From positions 1 to 64,000 of the forward strand of contig NZ_UUPU01000031.1 in assembly GCF_900591205.1 (NCBI RefSeq): a stretch of DNA of 64,000 nt, read 5' to 3'. This document shows positions 43,003 through 53,065 of the stretch, one piece after another. The DNA is from Pseudomonas viridiflava (lineage in GTDB: Bacteria > Pseudomonadota > Gammaproteobacteria > Pseudomonadales > Pseudomonadaceae). Position 1 is the stretch's first letter. Every line of letters starts with the position of its first letter. A program made the position numbers and the translations under genes. The notes under the pieces were generated by a model, which did no database searches, was not told where the DNA came from, and saw nothing but the letters and a program-made list of their open reading frames with translations.

Positions 43003-44328
43003 CTAGCGGATCTGGTGTTTGTGCAGCAACCGGTAGAACGTGGGCCGCGAAACGCCGAGCACGCGGGCGGCGACACTCAGGTTGTCGCTGTGCCGGTTGA
43101 GCACATCGCACAGCGCCTGACGCTCGGCACGGTGCTTATAGTCTTCCAGTGTAGCCATCGGCAGCGAGATTGCCTGTTGGCTTTTCAATCCCAGATCAAC
43201 GGCCTCGATCTGGCGCCCTTCCGCAAGCACCAGCCCACGGCGCACGCGGTTGGCCAGCTCGCGCACATTACCCGGCCAGGAGTGCTCGCCCATGGCGACC
43301 AACGCATCGTCGCTGAAAGTGCGCGGGCGGCGACCGGTTTCCTGGCTGTAAAACCGTGAAAAGTGGTTAGCCAGCATCGCCACATCGCCATGCCGCTCGC
43401 GCAACGGCGCCGTCACCACTTGCAGAACATTGAGCCGGTAATACAGGTCTTCGCGGAATGTGCCCTTCTCAACCGCCGCTTCAAGGTCCACGTGGGTCGC
43501 GGCCAGAACCCGCACGTCCACCGGAATTGGCTGACTGCCACCGACGCGCTCAATCTGTTTTTCTTGCAGAAAACGCAGCAGGTTGGCCTGCAGTTCCATC
43601 GGCAAATCGCCGATTTCATCGAGGAACAGCGTGCCGCCGTTAGCCGCCTCGATACGCCCGACCTTGCGCTGATGGGCGCCGGTGAACGCGCCCTTCTCAT
43701 GGCCGAATAATTCGGATTGGATCAGGTGTTCGGGAATGGCCCCGCAATTGATCGCGACAAACGGCTTGGCGTGCCGCTGGGATTGGCGATGCAGGGTCTT
43801 GGCCACCAGCTCTTTACCGGTGCCGCTGTCCCCGCGGATCAACACCGGGGATTCGGTGGGCGCCAGCTTGGAAAGCAATTTACGCAGCTCACGAATCGGT
43901 CGGCTGTCTCCGAGCAATTCATGCTCGGGCTCATCCACCAGCATGTGGCCCTTGCCGCGCAGGCGTGCCATACCGAAAGCGCGGCCCAGGGTAACCTGCA
44001 CACGGGAGACATCGAAGGGCAAGGTGTGGAAGTCAAAGAACCACTCACAGACGAAATCACCGACATTCTGCAAGCGCAGCACGTCCTGGCTGAGCACCGC
44101 GATCCACTCGGTGCCGCTGCGGCCGATCAGTTCCTTGACCGCTTCGGGGCGTTCCAGGTGGTAAGGCTGCAAACGCAGCAGGCCAACATCGCAGGTCCGT
44201 TCACCGACGGCCTCCAGAGCGCAGCTGTCCACTTCCCACCCAGCGGCGCGCAAGCCGGGCAATAGCCCGTGGCAGTCGTCACAGGGATCGACCACAAGCA
44301 AGCGGCGCTGCACGGGTGTAACAATCAT
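43003..44328 (-). CDS. Sigma-54-dependent enhancer-binding protein, candidate fap regulator
   Basis: A 441-residue transcription activator. The N-terminal domain (about 1-120) looks like a receiver or VpsR-type domain but lacks a clean phosphoacceptor motif. The AAA+ domain (about 130-365) has Walker A GDSGTGKE, the sigma-54-contacting GAFTGA, and Walker B TLFLDEIGDL. A Fis-type helix-turn-helix ends the protein (DNLSVAARVLGVSRPTFYRLL). The layout resembles VpsR/FleQ-like regulators. It converges on fapF, and the fap operon has a sigma-54 promoter, so control of fap is the simplest reading. Control by phosphorylation or c-di-GMP is not decidable from sequence. Confidence 0.9.
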   Translation of the reverse strand: MIVTPVQRRLLVVDPCDDCHGLLPGLRAAGWEVDSCALEAVGERTCDVGLLRLQPYHLERPEAVKELIGRSGTEWIAVLSQDVLRLQNVGDFVCEWFFDFHTLPFDVSRVQVTLGRAFGMARLRGKGHMLVDEPEHELLGDSRPIRELRKLLSKLAPTESPVLIRGDSGTGKELVAKTLHRQSQRHAKPFVAINCGAIPEHLIQSELFGHEKGAFTGAHQRKVGRIEAANGGTLFLDEIGDLPMELQANLLRFLQEKQIERVGGSQPIPVDVRVLAATHVDLEAAVEKGTFREDLYYRLNVLQVVTAPLRERHGDVAMLANHFSRFYSQETGRRPRTFSDDALVAMGEHSWPGNVRELANRVRRGLVLAEGRQIEAVDLGLKSQQAISLPMATLEDYKHRAERQALCDVLNRHSDNLSVAARVLGVSRPTFYRLLHKHQIR

Positions 44329-44671
44329 GACTATTCCTTGGCGTCAAAATTGTTAAAGTTATTTTAAAACAATGGTTTGTGACGCCTGGCGCTAACACTA
44401 GCAAGGTCTTGACGCCGCGCTTGTATCGTTTCGCTATAACTGCGGGCAAAAAACCACTTGGCAGTATTTTCGGCAAAAAAGTTGCGCGCCATCGAGACGT
44501 TCATTCAGCTTTCAAAACAGCCGCTTACATGACGTTAATCAGCAAACGTTAAAATTTCTGGGGCTAAGATGTGACCCGTACCCAGTCATCGTGCATCAGT
44601 ACAAGTAACTCGCCGTCTGGCTCGCCCAACCGACGGCACTCACTTGAATGGGCAATGAGAGAGAACACCAC
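44329..44671. other. Intergenic region between divergent genes
   Basis: A 343-bp AT-richer stretch upstream of both the sigma-54 regulator and the small 86-aa gene. I see short A/T runs and 'cgttaa' direct repeats (44533-44552), but no sigma-54 site with correct spacing, no hairpin terminator and no convincing RNA gene. Confidence 0.5.
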
Positions 44672-44932
44672 ATGAACGCCCCGCTCCGCATCAACGAAGC
44701 TCTTTTGATCGCAGACCGTGCTTTCCAGCCCTTTCAGTGCGTGGCCTGGCACGACGGCAATGGCGCCCTGAGCCTGAGCGTCATCGACCGCACCAATAAC
44801 CGCATCGGCAGTAAACAGCTGTCGTCGAGTGCCTATACCGACCCGGCTCAGTTGGAAGACTTGCTGTTGCAGGCCCGCGCCGAACTCGATAAAGATGGCC
44901 ACCAGTTGCTGTCCTGGGCAATGCCGAAGTAA
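44672..44932 (+). CDS. Small 86-aa protein of unknown function
   Basis: An 86-residue cytoplasmic protein beginning MNAPLRINEALLIADRAF, with an antiparallel-looking beta segment (FQCVAWHDGNGALSLSVIDRT) and a C-terminal helix (PAQLEDLLLQARAEL). I do not recognise a named family. GAGAGAG lies 8-14 bases before the ATG, favouring 44672 over the in-frame start eight codons earlier. It stands alone between a regulator and the gnd-zwf operon. Confidence 0.72.
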   Translation: MNAPLRINEALLIADRAFQPFQCVAWHDGNGALSLSVIDRTNNRIGSKQLSSSAYTDPAQLEDLLLQARAELDKDGHQLLSWAMPK

Positions 44933-44943
44933 GCCCGCGTGAT

Positions 44944-44978
44944 AACTTCCGATCACTGCAAAACAGTCATCGGAAGTT
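44944..44978. terminator. Long stem-loop between convergent genes
   Basis: A 10-bp outer stem (aacttccgat / atcggaagtt) continued by an imperfect inner stem (cactg / cagtc) and an A-rich loop. It lies between the stops of the 86-aa gene and the HAD phosphatase gene. No T-run follows, so terminator function is uncertain. Confidence 0.5.
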
Positions 44979-44999
44979 GCACACCAGCACTAAAGTCGC

Positions 45000-45824
45000 T
45001 TATTGCGCGGCAAGAATAAACCGTTCGATTGCTTCTGCAGCGCCGTCCTCCAGATTGCTGCCGGTGACCACACTCGCCTGGCGCTTGACGGTTTCTTCCG
45101 CCTGCCCCATGGCGATCGACAACCCGGCCACCTGAAACATCGCCGGGTCATTGCCGCCATCGCCGATGGCCGCCGTCTGCTCCATGGGCACGCCAAGGTG
45201 CGCGGCCAAGGTCTTCAGGGCTTCGCCTTTGTTGGCGAGCATCGCCGTTACGTCCAGGTACACCGGCTGCGAGCGTGATACCTGAGCCAGCCCCTGCACC
45301 CTGGGCTGCAATTGCGCTTCCAGCTCCACCAGCAACTGCGTGTTGTGGCTGGCGGCGACGATCTTGTCGACCCGGTCCAGGTACGGCTCAAAGCTCTCCA
45401 CCACTACCGGCCCATAGCCCAGGCCATCAGCTTCACGCTGTTGCATCGGCCCTGGCGGGTCACGGCGCAGCCAGTCGCCGTCGGCAAACACCCACACCTC
45501 CACATCCGGCTCGGCCGAGAACAGCGCCAGGGTCACCAGCGCCGCTTCGGCCGGCAAATGATGGGCAACCAGGATGCTGCCATCCGGGTTGATCAGCGTG
45601 CCGCCATTGAAGCCGGCCACCGGCACATCAATCCCGAAGGTCTCGATCAGGTGCAGCATGGCCTTGGGCGGGCGCCCGCTGGCCAGGCTGAAAAATACCC
45701 CGGCGTCGCGCAAAGCGTGGATCGCATCGGCTGTGCGCTGGCTAAGGCGATGATCCGGATGCAGCAGCGTGCCGTCCACGTCACTGAGGATAAAACGGAT
45801 GGGATGAATCGCTGCGTCACTCAT
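45000..45824 (-). CDS. Cof-type HAD-IIB phosphatase
   Basis: A 274-residue HAD hydrolase. Motif I is LSDVDGTLLHPDHRLS (nucleophile Asp near residue 14), motif II FFSLASGRPP, and the C-terminal motif IV AAIGDGGNDPAMFQVAGLSIAMG. The large cap domain places it in subclass IIB (Cof/YbiV), which dephosphorylates sugar phosphates or cofactors. It overlaps zwf by four bases (ATGA), so a sugar-phosphate substrate linked to the pentose phosphate branch is plausible but unproven. Confidence 0.9.
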   Translation of the reverse strand: MSDAAIHPIRFILSDVDGTLLHPDHRLSQRTADAIHALRDAGVFFSLASGRPPKAMLHLIETFGIDVPVAGFNGGTLINPDGSILVAHHLPAEAALVTLALFSAEPDVEVWVFADGDWLRRDPPGPMQQREADGLGYGPVVVESFEPYLDRVDKIVAASHNTQLLVELEAQLQPRVQGLAQVSRSQPVYLDVTAMLANKGEALKTLAAHLGVPMEQTAAIGDGGNDPAMFQVAGLSIAMGQAEETVKRQASVVTGSNLEDGAAEAIERFILAAQ

Positions 45825-47344
45825 CCGAGGCTATGCCAGGTACGGCCATCGCGGGCCAGCAATGCATCGGCCGCTGCCGGGCCGTCCTCACCGGCCTTGT
45901 AGGTCTGAATGCCGTCGTCTTCCTTCCACGCATCCAGGAAAGGCTGCACCGCACGCCAGCCGTTCTCGATGTTGTCGGCACGCTGAAACAGGGTCTGGTC
46001 ACCGGTCATGCAGTCGTAGATCAGGGTTTCGTAGCCTGTCGACGGCTGCATTTCGAAGAAGTCCTTATAGGCGAACCCCAACTGGATGTTGGCCATGTCC
46101 AGGGTCGGCCCAGGCTTTTTCGCCAGCAGGTCGAACCACATGCCTTCATTCGGCTGGATCTGGATCTTCAGGTAGGTAGGCTTGAGTTCATCGACTTCGG
46201 TGTCGCGGAACTGCGCATACGGCGCCGGTTTGAAGCAGATCACGATTTCGGTGTCACGAACGCTCATGCGCTTGCCGGTACGCAAGTAGAAAGGCACGCC
46301 CACCCAACGCCAGTTGTCGATCATCACCTTGAGGGCCACGAAGGTCTCGGTGCTGCTGCCTGGGGCCACGTTGGGCTCTTCGCGGTAACCGGGCAGTGAC
46401 TTGCCGCCGATTTCGCCGGCGGTGTACTGGCCACGTACCGAATTGGCCCGCGCTTCTTCCTGGGACCAGGGACGGACCGCGCCGATCACCTTGGCCTTTT
46501 CACCGCGCACGGCATCGGCGCCGAACGCCGCCGGCGGTTCCATGGCGACCATCGCCAGCAACTGGAACAGGTGATTAGGCACCATGTCGCGCAGGGTGCC
46601 GGTTTTTTCGAAGAAATTGCCCCGGGTTTCCACACCGACGGTTTCGGCGGCGGTGATTTGCACGTGATCAATGTAATGGTTGTTCCAGAACGCTTCGAAC
46701 AGCACGTTGGAGAAACGGCTGATCAGAATGTTCTGCACCGTTTCCTTGCCCAGGTAATGGTCGATGCGATAGATCTGCTTCTCGCTCATCACCTTGAGCA
46801 AACTGGCGTTCAGCGCTTCGGCGGTCGCCAGGTCGGAACCGAAAGGCTTTTCGATCACCACGCGACGGAAGCTGTCGTCGGTTTCCGTCAGCAAGCCGGC
46901 ACTGCCCAGGCGCTGCACCACGTCACTGAAGAAACGCGGCGCGGTAGCGAGGTAGAACACCGCGTTGCCAGTGCCGCTGTCAGCGATCTTCTGGCCGATG
47001 TCGGCGTAGGTGCCGTCGTCGAGGAAATCACCCTCGACGTAGCTGATACCCTTGGCCAATTGCGCCCACAAGGCCGGGTCCAGGGCGTTATCCCCACTGC
47101 CCTTGACCTTGCTCGCCGCTTCGGTGCGAATGAAATCTTCGAGCTTCTTGGCGAAGTCGGCATCGCTGATGGCGTTGTGATCAACCCCGACAATGCGCAA
47201 GCCGTCGCCCAGCAACCCATCACGACTGAGGTTGTAAAGCGCCGGCATCAGCAGGCGCTTGACCAGGTCGCCATGGGCGCCAAACAGAAACAAGGTGGTA
47301 GGGGGTGCGGGTTCGGCCTTGGATTTTTTGCCGTTGGCGGTCAT
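45821..47344 (-). CDS. zwf: Glucose-6-phosphate 1-dehydrogenase
   Basis: A 507-residue enzyme oxidising glucose 6-phosphate to 6-phosphogluconolactone with NAD(P)+. The dinucleotide motif is [15 protein letters not shown] (about 23-37), and the active-site signature RIDHYLGKE carries the catalytic histidine region. [20 protein letters not shown] and a full-length C-terminus are present. It is embedded between gnd and the HAD gene with ATGA overlaps on both sides. Pseudomonads often have another zwf next to hexR, pgl and eda. This gnd-linked copy matches the second isozyme arrangement I recall from P. putida. Confidence 0.94.
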   Translation of the reverse strand: MTANGKKSKAEPAPPTTLFLFGAHGDLVKRLLMPALYNLSRDGLLGDGLRIVGVDHNAISDADFAKKLEDFIRTEAASKVKGSGDNALDPALWAQLAKGISYVEGDFLDDGTYADIGQKIADSGTGNAVFYLATAPRFFSDVVQRLGSAGLLTETDDSFRRVVIEKPFGSDLATAEALNASLLKVMSEKQIYRIDHYLGKETVQNILISRFSNVLFEAFWNNHYIDHVQITAAETVGVETRGNFFEKTGTLRDMVPNHLFQLLAMVAMEPPAAFGADAVRGEKAKVIGAVRPWSQEEARANSVRGQYTAGEIGGKSLPGYREEPNVAPGSSTETFVALKVMIDNWRWVGVPFYLRTGKRMSVRDTEIVICFKPAPYAQFRDTEVDELKPTYLKIQIQPNEGMWFDLLAKKPGPTLDMANIQLGFAYKDFFEMQPSTGYETLIYDCMTGDQTLFQRADNIENGWRAVQPFLDAWKEDDGIQTYKAGEDGPAAADALLARDGRTWHSLG

Positions 47345-48324
47345 TTTTTGGAAGTCTCCACGTGGCCACCAAAGCCGAAGCGCATGGCGGACAACATCTT
47401 GTCACCGTAAGTACTCTGCTGGCGCGAGCGGAAGCGTGCGAACAGCGAGGTGGACAGTACCGGAACCGGCACGGCTTGTTCCATGGCGGCTTCGATGGTC
47501 CAGCGGCCTTCGCCACTGTCGGCCACGGACCCGGAGTAACCGTCGAGTTTCGGGTCGGTGGCCAAGGCGTCGGCGGTCAGGTCCAGCAACCAGGACGACA
47601 CCACGCTGCCACGGCGCCAGACTTCAGCAATATCGGCCACGTTCAGGTCGAAACGCTGGTCTTCGGGCAGGTTTTCCGAGTTCTTGGTTTTGAGGATGTC
47701 AAAACCTTCGGCAAACGCCTGCATCATCCCGTATTCAATGCCGTTGTGGATCATCTTGACGAAGTGCCCGGAGCCCGCAGGGCCGGCGTGGATATAGCCG
47801 TGCTCGGCGCGAGTATCGGCGCTGGCGGAGCGGTCCTTGGTACGCGGGATGTTGCCCAGGCCCGGTGCCAGGCTGGCGAAGATCGGATCGAGGCGCTGCA
47901 CGGTCTCGGCGTCGCCACCGATCATCATGCAATAGCCACGCTCCAGGCCCCAGACGCCGCCGGAGGTGCCGACGTCGACATAGTGTAGGCCCTTGAGAGC
48001 CAATGCCTTGCCACGACGCACATCGTCCTTATAGTTGGTGTTGCCGCCGTCGATGATCACATCACCGTCTTCCAGCAGCTCGCTCAATTCATTGATGGTG
48101 TTTTCCGTGGGGTCGCCTGCCGGCAGCATCACCCAGACGGCGCGAGGCTTCTGCAGCCCGGCGACCAAGGCTTTCAAGTCGGCGACGCCGGTAGCGCCCT
48201 CCTCGCTCAAGCCTTTGACAAATGCTTCGTTACGGTCGTAAACAACGGTGGTATGCCCATTGAGCATCAGGCGCCGTGCAATATTCCCGCCCATGCGGCC
48301 TAGTCCGATAATCCCCAGTTGCAT
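47341..48324 (-). CDS. gnd: Short-type 6-phosphogluconate dehydrogenase (decarboxylating)
   Basis: A 327-residue enzyme of the short Gnd/YqeC class (the long form is about 470 residues). The nucleotide fold is [19 protein letters not shown]. The signature [21 protein letters not shown] and the catalytic-lysine stretch [17 protein letters not shown] are intact. It oxidatively decarboxylates 6-phosphogluconate to ribulose 5-phosphate; short forms often prefer NAD+. First gene of the gnd-zwf-HAD operon, coupled to zwf by an ATGA overlap. Confidence 0.93.
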   Translation of the reverse strand: MQLGIIGLGRMGGNIARRLMLNGHTTVVYDRNEAFVKGLSEEGATGVADLKALVAGLQKPRAVWVMLPAGDPTENTINELSELLEDGDVIIDGGNTNYKDDVRRGKALALKGLHYVDVGTSGGVWGLERGYCMMIGGDAETVQRLDPIFASLAPGLGNIPRTKDRSASADTRAEHGYIHAGPAGSGHFVKMIHNGIEYGMMQAFAEGFDILKTKNSENLPEDQRFDLNVADIAEVWRRGSVVSSWLLDLTADALATDPKLDGYSGSVADSGEGRWTIEAAMEQAVPVPVLSTSLFARFRSRQQSTYGDKMLSAMRFGFGGHVETSKK

Positions 48325-48595
48325 GTGCTGATGCTCCCAACTACTAAATAAATGTGTGACATAGTTTATAGCGCAATGAGGCTAATGAGGGTTAGTCCAG
48401 AGCGGATCCGTGTAGTTTCATGACAAAAATTCGCCATCATTTCAGCATCACGGCACAAAAAGTCACACGACCACCAAAAATAAAAAAGTTCCATTGCTCG
48501 CAAAAAGAATTCAGAATTGTCTCCGACTGCTGCCGAGAACCTCGAATCAAGCGTTCTGGCACACCGCGACACACCGGCTATTTGCGAGGTAAGCA
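48325..48595. other. Divergent promoter region, gnd / small coiled-coil gene
   Basis: A 271-bp AT-rich region between divergent genes with A/T runs ('aaaaataaaaaag' near 48476). No operator palindrome or RNA gene is evident. An 88-codon minus-strand frame overlapping it looks non-coding. Confidence 0.45.
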
Positions 48596-48781
48596 ATGAG
48601 CACTGCACAAATGTCAATGTCCCGTCCGCCACAGACCCTCTACGTCACCCTGCGACGCGATGAGTTGCGCCAGTTGAAAGACGAACGCGATCAACTGCAG
48701 CAGGAAGTCATGCGCCTGCGCGCCCACATCATTCAAGCCCAGCTGGATCAGCCTGCCGGCGCGCAACCAGCGCTCTGCTGA
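48596..48781 (+). CDS. Small coiled-coil protein (61 aa)
   Basis: A 61-residue protein with a central heptad-like helix (RRDELRQLKDERDQLQQEVMRLRAHIIQAQ, given here as positions about 20-49). A clean GAGG lies 7 bases upstream of the ATG. The helix resembles short dimerising coiled coils such as SlyX, but I cannot assign a family. It is probably cytoplasmic. Confidence 0.65.
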   Translation: MSTAQMSMSRPPQTLYVTLRRDELRQLKDERDQLQQEVMRLRAHIIQAQLDQPAGAQPALC

Positions 48782-48941
48782 GCCCGGTCATCGCTTTGTA
48801 AGATAACAGCTACATAAATCTCACAAAGTTTTCACATGCCCCTCCCGATACTCCCGCCCGAAGGGCCACCTCATGCAAGGGTGGCCTCTGTTGCGTGCAG
48901 CCCTGCGCGTCGACTGAAGAATGATTGGGTTGGAGCGCTGG

Positions 48942-50699
48942 ATGGCAATGTTCAAACGCAGCACTAAGTCTGCGAAAGGCTTTGATTGGGCCGGTCTTGG
49001 CTGGCTATTCGTGTTTTTCTGGTATTTCTCGGGTATTACCCAACTGCTGATCCAACTCAGCGGCACCTCCGGTTTCAGCGGCTTTCGTCAAGCCTTCTTC
49101 ATGAGCGCGATATGGCTCGCTCCCCTGCTGCTCTTCCCGCGCCGTACGCGCTTGCTCGCCGCCCTGATCGGCGTGGTGCTGTGGGCCTGCTCCATGGCCA
49201 GCCTGGGTTATTTCTTCATCTACCAGCAGGAATTTTCCCAAAGCGTCATCTTCATCATGTTCGAGTCGAACATCTCTGAAGCCGGCGAGTACGCCACCCA
49301 GTATTTTGCCTGGTGGATCGTGCTGGCGTTTATTGCCCACACCGCCGTCGCAATTTTCCTGTGGACCCGGGTTCGCCCGGTGTACCTGCCGCGTGCCCAG
49401 GCCCTGGTGGCGGCCACCGCGATTCTGGTGGCCGTTGTCGGTTACCCGTTGGTCAAGCAGATCGCCCGCAGCGACACCCTGGACGATGCCATCGACCGTT
49501 TTGAAACACGCATCGAGCCCGCCGTGCCATGGCAGATGATCGTTGCCTACCGCCGCTACACCGAACAGTTGGACAACATGCAGGGCATGCTCGACAGCGC
49601 CAGCCAGATCCCGCCGTTGACCAACCTCAAGGACAGCATGGCCGGCCAGCCCTCAACCCTGGTGCTGGTCATCGGCGAATCCACCAACCGCCAGCGCATG
49701 AGCCTTTATGGCTACCCGCGCAAAACCACGCCGGAGCTGGACAAGCTACGCGACCAACTGGCGGTGTTCGACAACGTCATCACCCCGCGCCCCTACACCA
49801 TCGAGGCGCTGCAACAGGTACTGACGTTCGCCGATGAGGAAAACCCGGACCTGTACCTGAAAACCCCCTCCATCGTCAGCGTGATGAAACAGGCCGGCTA
49901 CAAGACCTACTGGATCACCAACCAGCAAACCATGACCAAACGCAACACCATGCTCACGACCTTTTCCGAACAGGCTGACGAGCAGGTGTACCTGAACAAC
50001 AACCGCAACCAGAACGCCCGCCAGTACGACGGCGACGTGCTGGAACCGTTCGCCAAGGCCCTGGCGGACCCGGCCGAGCGCAAGTTCATCGTGGTGCACC
50101 TGCTCGGCACCCACATGAGCTACCAGTACCGCTACCCCGAAACATTCGACAAATTCACCGATCGCCAAGGCGTGCCCGACGGGATCAGCGACGATCAACT
50201 GCCGGTCTACAACAGCTATGACAATGCGGTGCTGTACAACGATTTCGTAGTGTCGAGCCTGATCAAGGACTACGCGAAGACCGATCCAAATGGTTTTCTG
50301 CTGTACCTGTCGGACCACGGCGAAGATGTCTTTGATTCGGCCGGCCACGCTACCCTGGGGCGCAACGAAGGCAAGCCGACCGCGCCGATGTACACCATCC
50401 CCTTCATGGCGTACGCCTCACCGAAATGGCGTGAAAGCCACGACTGGAGTTTTGCCGCCGACCTGCAACGCCCTTACAGCAGCTCGCAGTTGATTCACAC
50501 CTGGGCCGACCTGGCCGGGCTGAGCTTCAACGAACTGGACCGCAGCAAAAGCCTGGTGAGCGACAGCTTCAAGCCACGCCCGCTGCTGATCGGCAACCCC
50601 TATGCACGCGAGCAGAAGGCGTTGATTGACTTCAGCATGATCAAGCCGAAAAAGCCCAACCCAACGGATGTCGTGCTGCAGGAAGCGCCAGGCTTGTAA
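48942..50699 (+). CDS. cptA: Phosphoethanolamine transferase, CptA-like
   Basis: A 585-residue inner-membrane enzyme. Five N-terminal membrane segments (about 1-170) are followed by a periplasmic sulfatase-fold domain. Metal and catalytic motifs include VLVIGEST (metal-binding Glu), a PYTIEAL segment with the Thr that carries phosphoethanolamine, VHLLGTHMSYQYRYP, and YLSDHGEDVFD (metal-binding Asp/His). The YIJP/CptA group modifies the lipopolysaccharide core; EptA-type lipid A modification is the alternative. I chose 48942 (GGAG six bases before) over the in-frame ATG at 48921. Confidence 0.87.
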   Translation: MAMFKRSTKSAKGFDWAGLGWLFVFFWYFSGITQLLIQLSGTSGFSGFRQAFFMSAIWLAPLLLFPRRTRLLAALIGVVLWACSMASLGYFFIYQQEFSQSVIFIMFESNISEAGEYATQYFAWWIVLAFIAHTAVAIFLWTRVRPVYLPRAQALVAATAILVAVVGYPLVKQIARSDTLDDAIDRFETRIEPAVPWQMIVAYRRYTEQLDNMQGMLDSASQIPPLTNLKDSMAGQPSTLVLVIGESTNRQRMSLYGYPRKTTPELDKLRDQLAVFDNVITPRPYTIEALQQVLTFADEENPDLYLKTPSIVSVMKQAGYKTYWITNQQTMTKRNTMLTTFSEQADEQVYLNNNRNQNARQYDGDVLEPFAKALADPAERKFIVVHLLGTHMSYQYRYPETFDKFTDRQGVPDGISDDQLPVYNSYDNAVLYNDFVVSSLIKDYAKTDPNGFLLYLSDHGEDVFDSAGHATLGRNEGKPTAPMYTIPFMAYASPKWRESHDWSFAADLQRPYSSSQLIHTWADLAGLSFNELDRSKSLVSDSFKPRPLLIGNPYAREQKALIDFSMIKPKKPNPTDVVLQEAPGL

Positions 50700-50702
50700 C
50701 AG

Positions 50703-50721
50703 AAAGATAACAATCATTCTC
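50703..50721. promoter_or_regulatory. Putative Fur box
   Basis: The 19-bp 'aaagataacaatcattctc' matches 13 of 19 positions of the Fur consensus (GATAATGATAATCATTATC). It lies 92 bp upstream of the TonB receptor start, where iron-dependent repression is expected. Confidence 0.75.
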
Positions 50722-50812
50722 GTTTAAGCCTAAAGTTGACCTCCTCCTTTCGTCTTTGAGCCAAGACCTTCCCTTTCCGGGGTGGCCTCGAAGACGACAA
50801 GGAGTCCTCGCA

Positions 50813-53053
50813 ATGCGTGCACCGCTTACCCGCTCCATGACCTTCACGCTCGGCCTGCTGAGCGTGATATTGAGCCCGGATCTACTGGCTGAAACCGACC
50901 CCGAGCAGCCACCTGCCAAGGCCCTTGAACTGGGCGCCACCAGCATCACCGCCGACGACCTCGGGGCCACCACCGAGCACACCGGGGCCTACACCACCGG
51001 CTCGATGAGCACCGCCACCCGCCTGAACCTGTCCATCAAGGAAACCCCGCAATCAATCTCGGTGACCACTCGCCAGCAGATGGATGACTTCAACCTCAAC
51101 ACCTTGACCGACGTACTGCGCCAGACCACCGGGGTCAACGTTCAGCACTATGACTCCGACCGTGTGTACTACTCCTCCCGTGGCTATGGCATCTCCAATT
51201 ACCAGGTTGACGGGATGCTCAACACCTTCGGCTACATGAAGTCCGATGCCGACACCATCATCTACGACCATATCGAAGTGGTGCGCGGCGCCACCGGCCT
51301 TACCACCGGCGCCGGCGACCCCTCCGCCACCGTCAACATGGTACGCAAACGGCCCACCGCCCAATGGCAGACACAAATCGGCGTCAGCGGTGGCAGCCAT
51401 GACAACTACTACAGCTACGTCGATGTGGGCGGCCCGCTGGCGTTCGATGGCAAGCTGCGCGGACGCACCGTGCTGGCCTATCGCGACAGCCGGTCCTACC
51501 GAGATAACTACGGCCTGCAGCGGGCGGTGGGCTACGGCATTCTCGAAGGTGACCTGTCAGACGATACCGTGCTTGCCGTAGGCTTTGATTACCAGAACAA
51601 GCAAGTACAGGGCACCTCGTGGGGCACCGTGCCGTATTGGAACAGCCAGGGCGGCAAGGCCGGGCTGTCACGGTCCACCAATATGGCGGCGCACTGGAGC
51701 TCCTGGCCCCTGACGGACAAGACTGCCTTCGCGACGCTCGATCATCGGCTGGCGGGCGACTGGCACTTGAAGGCGGCCTACACCCATCGGCAAAGCGACA
51801 CGGATGGCAAGGTGTACTACGGCGGCGCAGGCTTCCCCAATGAAGACCGCAGCGGCATGTATGCGTGGTCCAGCCATATGCTCGGCCGCTCGAAAATGGA
51901 GGCGATCGACTTCAACCTCGCGGGCAGCTATGCCCTGCTGGGCCGCGAACACGCACTGATGATGGGCTATGGCGAGGCCGCGCAGCGCGACGCCTCGCCC
52001 TTTATGCGCAGGGGCGCCACGCCTCCCGGCTACAACATCATTGATGACTGGAAATACATGGGTGGCATCGGCAAGTTCCCCGACACGGTCACGAACCTCA
52101 AAGGTGAACACAGCAACAAGCAACAGAAGGCCGGCTACCTGGCCACGCGGCTGAGCCTCACCGACCGCTTGCACGCCGTGCTGGGCAGCCGCTATGGCAG
52201 TTGGTCATTGAGCAGCGCAAACCCCGAATACGATGACAACGACCAACTCACCAGCGCCGGCAAGACCTCCCAGACCCACAACGATATGTGGACGCCCTAC
52301 GCCGGGCTGCTGTACGACGTAACGCCGCAGTACACGGTCTACGCAAGCTACACCGACATCTTCAAGCCCCAGAGCGAGCGCGATGCCAGCAAGAAGTACC
52401 TGGAGCCGGTGGTGGGCAGCAACTATGAGGTCGGCCTCAAGGGCAGCTTGCTGAACGAGCGCGTGAACGTGGCGGCCGCGTATTTCTGGAGTACCCAGGA
52501 CAACGTCGCCGAGCTGGATGATTCGGTAGCCCCAAACCCAACCACCGGCGAGGAGTACTACACGTCCGGCGGCAAAGGTAACAAGGTCAACGGCTTCGAA
52601 CTGGAGGTCGCGGGTGAAGTCATGCCCGACTGGAACCTGACGGCAGGCTACACCTATACCCACTCGTTGAACGGTTCAAGCAAACGCACCAACAGCCAGC
52701 AGCCGTTGAACCTGCTGAAGCTGTCCAGCGCCTACCGCTTACCCGGTGCATGGCGCAACCTGACGGTCGGCGGCGCGGTAAATTGGCAGAGTGATATCTA
52801 TGATTTCAGTAATCGGCCGACCGGGGCGCGGGATGCCGATGGCAATTTGCTCACCACGCGGACGAAGATCGCCCAGCAGGCTTACACCGTGGTCAACCTG
52901 ATGTCCCGCTACCAATTCGACGAGCATCTTTCGGCCTCGCTCAACATCAATAACTTATTTGATAAAAAATATTACGAACGCGTCGGCTTTTATAATGGCG
53001 TTTACTGGGGAGACCCACGCGCCGTCACGCTTGCGCTGGACTGGAGGCTTTAA
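50813..53053 (+). CDS. TonB-dependent siderophore receptor, FhuE-like
   Basis: A 746-residue outer-membrane receptor. A signal peptide (ILSPDLLAET, about 1-27) is followed directly by a plug domain (LSIKETPQSISVTTRQQMDDF; DGMLNTFGYMKSDADTIIYDHIEVVRGATGL). There is no N-terminal signalling (STN) domain, so it should not drive its own sigma/FecR cascade. The 22-strand barrel ends with PRAVTLALDWRL and contains a NLFDKKYYERVG motif. FhuE/FpvB-type hydroxamate receptors are the nearest match; the ligand is unknown. AAGGAG precedes the start and a Fur box lies upstream. Confidence 0.92.
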   Translation: MRAPLTRSMTFTLGLLSVILSPDLLAETDPEQPPAKALELGATSITADDLGATTEHTGAYTTGSMSTATRLNLSIKETPQSISVTTRQQMDDFNLNTLTDVLRQTTGVNVQHYDSDRVYYSSRGYGISNYQVDGMLNTFGYMKSDADTIIYDHIEVVRGATGLTTGAGDPSATVNMVRKRPTAQWQTQIGVSGGSHDNYYSYVDVGGPLAFDGKLRGRTVLAYRDSRSYRDNYGLQRAVGYGILEGDLSDDTVLAVGFDYQNKQVQGTSWGTVPYWNSQGGKAGLSRSTNMAAHWSSWPLTDKTAFATLDHRLAGDWHLKAAYTHRQSDTDGKVYYGGAGFPNEDRSGMYAWSSHMLGRSKMEAIDFNLAGSYALLGREHALMMGYGEAAQRDASPFMRRGATPPGYNIIDDWKYMGGIGKFPDTVTNLKGEHSNKQQKAGYLATRLSLTDRLHAVLGSRYGSWSLSSANPEYDDNDQLTSAGKTSQTHNDMWTPYAGLLYDVTPQYTVYASYTDIFKPQSERDASKKYLEPVVGSNYEVGLKGSLLNERVNVAAAYFWSTQDNVAELDDSVAPNPTTGEEYYTSGGKGNKVNGFELEVAGEVMPDWNLTAGYTYTHSLNGSSKRTNSQQPLNLLKLSSAYRLPGAWRNLTVGGAVNWQSDIYDFSNRPTGARDADGNLLTTRTKIAQQAYTVVNLMSRYQFDEHLSASLNINNLFDKKYYERVGFYNGVYWGDPRAVTLALDWRL

Positions 53054-53065
53054 ACACCGAACCGG

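Noticed and set aside
44409..44440. Sigma-70 promoter TTGACG..TATAAC upstream of the 86-aa gene
   Set aside because: The spacer is 20 bases, too long for a confident call.
48366..48632. 88-codon minus-strand frame upstream of gnd
   Set aside because: No ribosome site, odd composition, and it occupies the divergent promoter region.
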